This document shows positions 57,244-64,000 of a stretch of 64,000 nt of DNA, one piece after another. The notes under the pieces were generated by a model, which did no database searches, was not told where the DNA came from, and worked only from the letters and a program-made list of their open reading frames with translations. The position numbers were made by a program, and so were the translations under genes. The first letter of the stretch is position 1; every line of letters begins with the position of its first letter. Source of the DNA: Vibrio maritimus (lineage in GTDB: Bacteria; Pseudomonadota; Gammaproteobacteria; Enterobacterales; Vibrionaceae); contig BBMT01000003.1 in the NCBI GenBank assembly GCA_000755425.1, positions 124,001-188,000 of the forward strand, given 5' to 3'.

Positions 57244-58697
57244 ATGCAGTTAACTAACCCAGCGCTATTCATAACTGAGCACTGTTTTATTGGCGGCGAG
57301 TGGTTTGCGTCGCCTCGCCAAAAGTACTCAAGAGTGGTGAACCCGTCGACTAAGCAGGAGATAGGTGGCGTACCGAATCTCGGTACGGTCGAAGCTGAGC
57401 TGTCCGTTGAAGTCGCGCAAGTTGCGTTTCGACAGTGGAAGCAAACGACAGCCGAGTACAAATCAACAATATTGAGAAAATGGTATGACCTAATCGTTGA
57501 AAATACGGATGACTTAGCCCGTATTCTGACGACGGAACAAGGAAAACCGTTTTCAGAAGCGAAAGGCGAAATTGCCTATGCCGCAAGCTTTGTTCTCTGG
57601 TACAGCGAGGAAGCTAAGCGCGCTTATGGAGAAATTATTCCTAGTCACAAAGCGGACGGTAAAATTGTTGTGACTAAAGAGCCAATTGGCGTGATTGCTG
57701 CCATTACACCGTGGAACTTTCCCGCAGCGATGATCACGCGCAAATGTGCTCCTGCCTTCGCCGCTGGTTGTTCCGTAGTACTGAAGCCTGCGCCCGAAAC
57801 GCCTTTTACCGCGTTAGCGCTGGCGAAACTGGCTCAGCAGGCAGGAATCCCAGATGGTTTGTTCAATGTGATTACCGGTGATGCGGTCGAAATTGGCAGT
57901 GTGCTGACGTCGAATAAAAAGGTTCGTAAAGTGTCGTTTACCGGTTCCACTAATGTGGGTCGAATTCTCATGAATCAGTCCGCGTCTTCCATCAAAAAGA
58001 TGGCTCTTGAGCTTGGCGGAAATGCGCCATTTATCGTCTTTGAAGATGCAGATATTGATGCTGCTGTTGAAGGAGCCATGATTGCCAAATTTAGGAATGC
58101 TGGACAGACCTGCGTGTGTGCTAATCGATTGTATGTTCATGATGCGGTTTATGATGAGTTTGCCAAGAAACTGACCCAAAAAGTGCTGGCACTAAAAGTA
58201 GGAGATGGCTTTAAAGAAGGGGTTACCATTGGACCGCTAATCAATCAACAAGCGGTGGCAAAAGTGCAAGCTCACGTTAGTGATGCTCTTGAAAAAGGGG
58301 CGGTTGTACAGTGTGGTGAGTTTGATTCAGCCAATAAACAGTTTGTTCACCCATTTGTTGTCACTGAGGTCACCGATGAGATGCTGATTGCCGAAGAAGA
58401 GACGTTTGGCCTTTAGCACCTTTGTTCCGGTTCTCTAGTGAAGCAGAAGTAATAGAGCGAGCCAATGACACTGAATCCGGCCTTGCAGGTTATTTCTATA
58501 CCAAGTCATTAGGAAAGGCATGGCGAGTAGGGGATGCACTGGAAGTTGGGATGGTTGGCATCAATGAAGGTTTGATATCGACCGCAGCAGCCCCTTTTGG
58601 TGGCGTAAAGGAGTCAGGACTTGGCCGAGAAGGCTCGCGTCACGGGATGGATGAGTTTATGGAAATGAAATATTTGTTTATGGGTGGCTTAGATTAA
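57244..58697 (+). CDS. Succinate-semialdehyde dehydrogenase-like enzyme, GabD type (one frame break)
   Basis: Restoring a base at 58410-58411 gives about 484 residues. The enzyme has AAITPWNFPAAMITRKCAPA, LKPAPETPFTALALA, the base Glu in LELGGNAPFIVFEDAD, catalytic Cys in RNAGQTCVCANR, and, across the break, EEETFGPLAPLFRF. That set is typical of GabD. Succinate semialdehyde is exactly what HpaI releases, so it probably converts it to succinate for the TCA cycle. It closes the catabolic operon. Confidence 0.88.
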
Positions 58698-58715
58698 CCA
58701 TTATTAATCAATAAG

Positions 58716-59633
58716 CTACATTAAGCTATCTGCATTCAACCTCAAGACAAGGGAGCCGTTATCGCTGCTCCCTTTCTCTAAAGCCAGACGCGGTTTCCCC
58801 TGAGTTCTTCTTAAAAACCTCGCAAAGTACGCTGGGTCTTGATACCCCAGTTCGTACGCCACCTCTTGCACCGACATCGCTGTAAGCAGTAGCAATCGTC
58901 TCGATTCTTGCATGACGCGATCAGCCACGAGGCGTTTGGATGCTAACCCACTCACTCGGCGACAAATGTCATTGAGCCGTGCTGTAGTTAAACCAAGTTC
59001 ATCGGCGTATTGAGGTAAGGTCCAATGGGACTTATAATTTTGCTCGATGAGCTGACTAAATTGATTGAAAACATGAACATCATTACTGCGATACGTGGTG
59101 TTCGTCGGTTGCGCATTCGCAAGCCGCAGTACATCGATAAGGATCAATTGCAATATGGCTTGGCAGGCAGAGTCACTCATGAATTCCGCGCCACTTTGTT
59201 CATCAATTAACTGCTCGAAACGTTGAATAAGTCGATGGTCTTCGGGGATCTCAGTACAAAAAGGCTGCATCGCTGTTGAAGCCACATCGTTGCGTCCAAT
59301 TTCGATGTCCAAAAGCCTCCAAACTAATGTTTGGCTTGCGGTGATCACAAAGCCGCTGGCGTGATCGTCGGTGACGAATGAGTGCGGCACTGTCGGAGGG
59401 GTGAAGAATAGGGTGACGCCGTACTTGGAATAATGAGATTCATCCAATAATACGTGAGTATTCCCCTCTAAAATGCAGTGAATTTGATAGTAGCGATCAT
59501 GGTAATGTGTTGGCATGTTTCGACCAAAAAATAGCGCTAAACTATCGAGTTTTTCGACGTGGAATTCGCTTTCTTCGTAACGAGAGTCGTAAACCTTTCC
59601 AATGTTCAAATTTGGGATTGTTAGGGCTTCCAT
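58716..59633 (-). CDS. hpaA: HpaA, AraC-family activator of 4-hydroxyphenylacetate hydroxylation
   Basis: This 305-residue protein has an N-terminal cupin sensor (FGRNMPTHYHDRYYQIHCIL) and a C-terminal AraC/XylS DNA-binding domain with two helix-turn-helix units: LPQYADELGLTTARLNDICR and the final SVQEVAYELGYQDPAYFARF. Length and sensor sequence fit HpaA, which activates the hydroxylase genes in response to 4-hydroxyphenylacetate. It is divergent from the hydroxylase gene. Confidence 0.9.
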   Translation of the reverse strand: MEALTIPNLNIGKVYDSRYEESEFHVEKLDSLALFFGRNMPTHYHDRYYQIHCILEGNTHVLLDESHYSKYGVTLFFTPPTVPHSFVTDDHASGFVITASQTLVWRLLDIEIGRNDVASTAMQPFCTEIPEDHRLIQRFEQLIDEQSGAEFMSDSACQAILQLILIDVLRLANAQPTNTTYRSNDVHVFNQFSQLIEQNYKSHWTLPQYADELGLTTARLNDICRRVSGLASKRLVADRVMQESRRLLLLTAMSVQEVAYELGYQDPAYFARFLRRTQGKPRLALEKGSSDNGSLVLRLNADSLM

Positions 59634-59686
59634 GTATCCAACTCCCCTTTACTCTATGACAATAGCTAGTAGCTTGCTGGTAATAG

Positions 59687-59698
59687 TTAATATATTAG
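59687..59698. promoter_or_regulatory. TTAATATATTAG box between hpaA and the hydroxylase gene
   Basis: One base from the TTAA-N4-TTAA boxes seen at 49826-50147, again in a divergent promoter region of this cluster. Low-complexity AT sequence means it could be chance. Confidence 0.35.
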
Positions 59699-59824
59699 AT
59701 AAATCTGCGAAAAGTACAAGCTAACACTGCTAACATCCATTTAACATTATCGGTTTTGTGAACATACTACTTAGTAATTGCCCATCCAACACAATTACTA
59801 CAGGCTAACGTTCAAAAGGAATCG

Positions 59825-60997
59825 ATGATGAAAAGACCTAATCCTCTACTCGAAAAACTCCAAACTGTTCTTCCAACTATTGCTAACAATGCAATGCAAG
59901 CTGAACAAGACCGCACACCACCGGAAGAAAACATTCGCCTGTTACGAGAAATTGGCTTCTTTAGAGCGTTTCAACCTAAAGCATACGGTGGCTTAGAGAT
60001 ATCTCTTCCTGAGTTTACAGATTGTGTTGCCGCTCTAGCTGGCGCATGTGGTGGTACTGCATGGGGGGCAAGCTTGCTTGCAACGCATAGCCATCAAATG
60101 GCGATGTTCTCCAAACAGGCGCAAGATGAATTTTGGGGAACCGACCCAGAAGCAACGGCCAGTAGCAGTATCGCGCCATTCGGTAAGATAGAAGAGGCCG
60201 AAGGTGGCGTTATCTTTAATGGCGACATGCGTTGGAGTAGTGGCTGCGATCACGCTGACTGGGCTATCTTAGGGTTCAATCGATTCGATGAAGATGGCAA
60301 TAAAACCTACTGCTTCGGCGTCGTACCTCGTCATCAGTACAAGATTGTCGATGATTGGTATGCGGCAGGGATGAAATCTAGTGGTACCAAGACGTTAGAG
60401 CTTCGCGACGTCTTTATTCCTGAGCACCGCATTGAAACAGCGAAAGGTATGATGGAAGGGTACTCTGCCGGCTTCGACTTGTATCCAGATAGCGATATTT
60501 TCTATACCCCATACCGTCCATACTTCGCTTGCGGTTTTGCTGCAATCAGCTTAGGTATCGCAGAGCGTATGTTAGAGGTCTACAAAGAGAAACAGAAAAA
60601 CCGAGTCCGTGCGTACACTGGTGCGAATGTCGGTGTAGCAACGCCAGCACTTATGCGTTTAGCGGAATCGACGCATCAGGTTGCTGCTGCTCGAGCGCTA
60701 CTAGAAAAGACTTGGGATGACCATAAAGAGCATGGCGAGCGTAAGGAGTACCCATCTGCTGAGACACTGTCATTCTGGAGAACGAATCAAGCATACGCGG
60801 TTAAGATCTGTATCGAAAGTGTCGACCGTTTGTTTGAAGCTTCAGGTGGTATGGCATGGTTTAGCGATAATGAAGGGCAGCGCCTGTTCCGTGATTCTCA
60901 CATGACTGGCGCACACGCCTACACTGACTATGACGTTTGTGCGCAGATCTTGGGTCGCTCGCTGATGGGACTTGAACCAGACCCAACCATGGTATAA
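59825..60997 (+). CDS. 4-Hydroxyphenylacetate 3-hydroxylase oxygenase, acyl-CoA-dehydrogenase-fold type
   Basis: This 390-residue flavin monooxygenase has the acyl-CoA dehydrogenase fold: AEQDRTPPEENIRLLREIGF, GGLEISLPEFTDCVAALAGA, ACGGTAWGASLLATHSHQMA and a helical C-terminal half ending in GAHAYTDYDVCAQILGRSLM. This resembles the C2 oxygenase of Acinetobacter p-hydroxyphenylacetate hydroxylase and HsaA, not the 520-aa HpaB. It would use reduced flavin and O2 to make homoprotocatechuate. It stands divergent from hpaA, which likely activates it. Alternative phenolic substrates are possible. Two ATG codons (59825, 59828) follow AAGGA. Confidence 0.88.
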   Translation: MMKRPNPLLEKLQTVLPTIANNAMQAEQDRTPPEENIRLLREIGFFRAFQPKAYGGLEISLPEFTDCVAALAGACGGTAWGASLLATHSHQMAMFSKQAQDEFWGTDPEATASSSIAPFGKIEEAEGGVIFNGDMRWSSGCDHADWAILGFNRFDEDGNKTYCFGVVPRHQYKIVDDWYAAGMKSSGTKTLELRDVFIPEHRIETAKGMMEGYSAGFDLYPDSDIFYTPYRPYFACGFAAISLGIAERMLEVYKEKQKNRVRAYTGANVGVATPALMRLAESTHQVAAARALLEKTWDDHKEHGERKEYPSAETLSFWRTNQAYAVKICIESVDRLFEASGGMAWFSDNEGQRLFRDSHMTGAHAYTDYDVCAQILGRSLMGLEPDPTMV

Positions 60998-61190
60998 ATC
61001 GTCTTCTGCTTTCCCAACTAATCTTCCCTGCAAAGGTCACATGACGTGGCCTTTGTCCGTTTATCACGCAATAAGATGTTCTGTCGCGAAAACCGTCCGT
61101 TTATCGCAAAGCGGCTATGCACATCTCTTCACTGGTTAATCTCTGTATCGAAAGGTCACGCACCTAATAACGATAACTAAGGAGTTTTAT

Positions 61191-61796
61191 ATGAGCCAGT
61201 CAATCTATTCTTCCATATCTTCAATCGCGGCCGCGGCACTGGCCATTCCTTTGCTAGTGGTATCGGCGAATTCGTTTGCCGTGGATAAAACGGGAGCCTT
61301 TGTCGGTGGTAGCTTAGGACAGCTTCAGAACAACGCGAATGACCACGAATTAGGATTTGAGCGATTCAGAGCTAAAAGCCCGGCAATTGGGGTCTATGCG
61401 GGTTATCACTTTACAGACTGGTTCGGCTTAGAGGGGCAATTTTCAGCAGCAGACACGTCATTGGAGGGCAGCAACTCAGTGATTGGTGTCCTGTCTGTAT
61501 CTCCAAAATTTTCTTACTACTTTAACGACAATATTGCTGTTTACACCAAAATAGGGGTATCCGGTGTGGGAATGACTTGGGATAGTGACGTCGCGCATCA
61601 AACCGCAGAAAACAATGACTACTTATATGGGGTTGGCGTTCATGCCGGAGTGGGTTTGAACATCGCAATGGAAAGCGGCATCAACATGCGGGTTGATTAT
61701 ACCTACTTAGCGCCAAACATGCGTGAACCCGAAGGGTATAATTTAGGTGATATAAATCTGAGTACTTTGATGTTGGGTGTTCATTATCAGTTCTGA
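61191..61796 (+). CDS. Outer-membrane beta-barrel protein, OmpA-like barrel
   Basis: This 201-residue protein has a long signal peptide (cut about residue 30, NSFA-VDK) and eight alternating beta strands: GAFVGGSLGQLQNN, AIGVYAGYHFTDWFGLEGQF, VSPKFSYYFNDNIAVYTKIG, MRVDYTYLAPNM. The C-terminal LGVHYQF ends in Phe, as outer-membrane barrels do. It is a stand-alone 8-strand barrel without an OmpA peptidoglycan-binding domain. It starts behind AAGGAG. Function unknown; it may be unrelated to the hpa genes. Confidence 0.85.
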   Translation: MSQSIYSSISSIAAAALAIPLLVVSANSFAVDKTGAFVGGSLGQLQNNANDHELGFERFRAKSPAIGVYAGYHFTDWFGLEGQFSAADTSLEGSNSVIGVLSVSPKFSYYFNDNIAVYTKIGVSGVGMTWDSDVAHQTAENNDYLYGVGVHAGVGLNIAMESGINMRVDYTYLAPNMREPEGYNLGDINLSTLMLGVHYQF

Positions 61797-61866
61797 GTCA
61801 TCTCTTCACAACAGGATAGAGGGATGAAAAGCGGTTGTTGGAGTAGCCAAAAATGTACGGGAAGAA

Positions 61867-61897
61867 AAAAGTGAGAGTTAAGTCTCACTTTTCCTTT
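61867..61897 (+). terminator. Terminator after the outer-membrane protein gene
   Basis: AAAAGTGAGA pairs with TCTCACTTTT around a 6-base loop, followed by CCTTTTT. Confidence 0.85.
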
Positions 61898-62024
61898 TTA
61901 CATCAGTGTGATAGTGCAATTAAGAAGCAAATTGAAGCAAAGATGCGCAGTTAACCCAAAATGAGCAAAAAGAGGCTTTTCTTTTCTATCAGATGTGGCA
62001 TATTAAATCTCGTCCCACGATGAT

Positions 62025-62099
<75 letters not shown>

Positions 62100-62131
62100 A
62101 TCCTTATCTGTAGCAAACTCATTCTTACTTT

Positions 62132-62278
62132 TTAGAGAAACGCTTTGATGCGTGCTTTGTCGCATCTGCAGTTTTCTAACTCTTCGAAGATCTTCGGGCC
62201 ACTGTTGACGCATACGGTTGCTGTTGTCGTTTTGACCTCTACTCTCTTCAAACGGATTTGCCTCGTTGCTTGTGACAT
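62132..62278 (-). CDS. Possible small cysteine-containing protein (48 aa), low confidence
   Basis: A 48-codon frame (ATG at 62278) encodes a basic protein beginning MSQATRQIRLKRVEVKTTTA and ending with a three-cysteine charged helix. Codon use and composition look plausible, but no ribosome site is visible before the ATG. It lies just downstream of the tRNA on the opposite strand. It may be chance or a gene remnant. Confidence 0.25.
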   Translation of the reverse strand: MSQATRQIRLKRVEVKTTTATVCVNSGPKIFEELENCRCDKARIKAFL

Positions 62279-62632
62279 AAATTAGCGAATTTATAGTCTC
62301 ACTTGCAGATTTTCATTGCTCGAGAAATCACGGTTCTTCATGCTGGTTTGGTACTAAATGTGTAAGTTAAATTACTAGAATATAAATTGATTATGTGACA
62401 CGTATATTAGTGTGAACACCAACTTAAGTTCCGATGCCAAGTTTTTTATGATCTTGGTCAATGACTATTAATAATTATGGGGAGGCTGGTATATTTGCAT
62501 TGATACGCTAGTAAATTTACGGGCTTCTGTTCTTTACTAATTTTTATATTATTTTTCCATCGGCGAGGTTAGAGGTTATTCAATGCTTAGCCGTAGCTAA
62601 TCTAATGTGAAAATATGAGTTAAGGAACTACT
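62279..62632. other. Intergenic region before the sulfatase gene
   Basis: AT-rich, with no convincing frame. It presumably carries the sulfatase promoter. The ribosome site AAGGA is just before 62633. Confidence 0.5.
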
Positions 62633-64000
62633 ATGAGTTATAAAAAACGTTTACTACAGTTGAGTATAGCTTCAGTTATGGGTTTAACCGCTACCGCGAG
62701 CTTTGCTACAACTGACACATCACGACCCAATATTCTCGCAATTTGGGGTGACGACATTGGTATGGATAACATCAGTGCTTATACGCGTGGTCAAGCTGGG
62801 CATATGACGCCAAACATCGACCGAATTGCAAATGAAGGTGTCCTGTTTACCGACTTCTATGGCGAACAATCCTGTACTGCAGGTCGCTCTGCATTTGTTA
62901 CTGGTCAACACGTTATTCGTACTGGCCTTTCGAAAGTGGGTATGCCAGGGGCGAAAGAAGGTATTAAGCCTGAAGACCCAACTATTGCAACCATGTTGAA
63001 AGAGCGTGGCTACATGACAGGTCAATTTGGTAAGAACCACTTAGGTGATCTCGATGAGCACTTACCAACCAACCATGGTTTTGATGAATTCTTCGGTAAC
63101 CTGTATCACTTAAATGCGGAAGAAGAGCCTGAGCACGCAGATTACCCACAAGATCCTGCCTTTAAGAAAAACTTTGGTCCGCGTGGTGTCATTCACTCAT
63201 TTGCTGATGGACGTATTCAAGACACGGGATCACTAACCATTAAGCGTATGGAAACGGTGGATGAGGAGTTTTTGACGGCAGCCTTAGACTTTATCGACCG
63301 CGCTCATGAAGCAAATACCCCATTCTTTGTTTGGTATAACTCAACACGTATGCACATTTGGACGCATCTTAAAGAGGAATCCAAAGGTATTTCAAAGCGT
63401 GGTGGTTTGTATGGCGATGGCATGGTCGAACATGACAACATGGTCGGTCAACTGCTTGATAAACTCGATGAGTTGAAGATCGCTGACAACACTATCGTAT
63501 CTTACACAACGGATAACGGAGCTGAGAAACTAGCTTGGCCGGATGCAGGTACCGTACGTTTCCGCGGTGAGAAAAATTCTTCTTGGGAAGGTGGGCACCG
63601 TGTTCCAGCAATGGTTCGTTGGCCAGGAAAGATCCCAGCAGGTCAGGTAGTGAATGAAATCGCGGCTCACAACGATTGGGCGCCGACATTCATGGCTGCA
63701 GCAGGAGAACCGGAGCTTGCAGCTAAACTGAAAAAGGGCACCACGCTTAACGGCAAAGAGTACAAAGTACACCTAGATGGGTATAACCTTCTGCCTAAGT
63801 TGCAAGAAGGAAAATCTAGCGTCGCAGACGACAACAGTGATTGGCCGCGTAAAAACTATATCTATGCGGGTGATGATGGACATATCTCGGCGATCCGTAT
63901 GGGCGACTGGAAAGTGATGTACACGGCAAACAACTGTTATGGTATCCATACATGGGAATGTAAATATGAACCAACTCGCTTCCCGTATATCTTTAACCTA
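62633..64000 (+). CDS. Secreted arylsulfatase-type enzyme, N-terminal part (runs off the window)
   Basis: The frame is open from ATG at 62633 to the window end, 456 codons. A signal peptide (SIASVMGLTATASFA) is followed by the sulfatase alpha/beta domain: RPNILAIWGDDIGMDNIS (metal Asp pair) and the formylglycine motif C-T-A-G-R in SCTAGRSAFVTGQH. Then come GYMTGQFGKNHLGD and VSYTTDNGAE (second metal site). The Cys-type motif needs oxygen-dependent or AslB-type maturation. It removes sulfate from an ester substrate. Marine relatives act on sulfated polysaccharides or on arylsulfates. No maturase gene is visible in the window. Confidence 0.92.
   Translation, partial: MSYKKRLLQLSIASVMGLTATASFATTDTSRPNILAIWGDDIGMDNISAYTRGQAGHMTPNIDRIANEGVLFTDFYGEQSCTAGRSAFVTGQHVIRTGLSKVGMPGAKEGIKPEDPTIATMLKERGYMTGQFGKNHLGDLDEHLPTNHGFDEFFGNLYHLNAEEEPEHADYPQDPAFKKNFGPRGVIHSFADGRIQDTGSLTIKRMETVDEEFLTAALDFIDRAHEANTPFFVWYNSTRMHIWTHLKEESKGISKRGGLYGDGMVEHDNMVGQLLDKLDELKIADNTIVSYTTDNGAEKLAWPDAGTVRFRGEKNSSWEGGHRVPAMVRWPGKIPAGQVVNEIAAHNDWAPTFMAAAGEPELAAKLKKGTTLNGKEYKVHLDGYNLLPKLQEGKSSVADDNSDWPRKNYIYAGDDGHISAIRMGDWKVMYTANNCYGIHTWECKYEPTRFPYIFNL

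Noticed and set aside
985..58697. Treating the frame-broken genes as pseudogenes
   Set aside because: All breaks are single-base losses repaired without other damage, across housekeeping and operon genes alike; sequence error explains them better.

Overview
The window reads as a chromosomal segment of a marine gammaproteobacterium of the Vibrio type. The evidence is the gene complement: yejABEF, a NorR gene divergent from hmpA, roxA, yaeQ, a DUF2999 gene, a CspA-type cold-shock gene, a LamB/MalM-like pair and polysaccharide genes. Base composition is moderate and most genes use strong AAGGAG-type ribosome binding sites. This placement is inferred from family recognition; no database search was possible.

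Region 1 (about 1-18.6 kb, with an outlier at 25.9-27.8 kb) is a beta-glucan utilisation locus, most likely for laminarin or cello-/laminari-oligosaccharides. It holds a domain-permuted GH3 beta-glucosidase, a cytosolic substrate-binding-like protein, a five-gene Dpp/Opp-type oligosaccharide ABC transporter, a very large (about 1,150 aa) GH94-clan phosphorylase, a LacI-family regulator, a LamB-like porin, a MalM-like lipoprotein and, past an inserted block, a GH16 laminarinase lipoprotein. Seven copies of one 12-bp palindrome, GWAAGCGCTTWC, sit in front of the transporter, phosphorylase, porin/lacI and laminarinase genes. They tie the two parts together as one probable regulon. The proposed flow is: GH16 cuts glucan outside, the porin and ABC system import oligomers, and the phosphorylase and GH3 finish them in the cytoplasm.

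Region 2 (18.6-25.9 kb) lies inside that locus. It holds a 59-aa secreted peptide gene near a perfect CRP-type palindrome, a PAS-GGDEF diguanylate cyclase and yejABEF. Region 3 (28-31 kb) has an outer-membrane barrel protein and a lipoprotein with four near-identical 339-bp repeats. Region 4 (31-45.5 kb) is mostly housekeeping or accessory: LysR, chemoreceptor, yjiHG, MFS, roxA, DUF2999, glutaredoxin-like, norR and hmpA with sigma54 architecture, yaeQ, csp, and a ThrE-type exporter.

Region 5 (45.7-61 kb) is an apparently complete 4-hydroxyphenylacetate / homoprotocatechuate meta-cleavage pathway. It contains hpaC, hpaR, a TRAP transporter, hpaH, hpaI, hpaG1, hpaG2, hpaE, hpaF, an AEC carrier, hpaD, a succinate-semialdehyde-type dehydrogenase, hpaA and an oxygenase of the acyl-CoA-dehydrogenase-fold type instead of classical HpaB. 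The end products would be pyruvate and succinate. The window closes with an outer-membrane protein, tRNA-Gly(UCC) and the start of a secreted sulfatase.

A quality warning applies throughout. About 21 reading-frame breaks occur in 14 otherwise intact genes. In every case restoring one base, usually in a short homopolymer, rebuilds a family-typical protein, so these are most likely sequencing/assembly deletions. I annotate the affected genes as single CDSs spanning the break.
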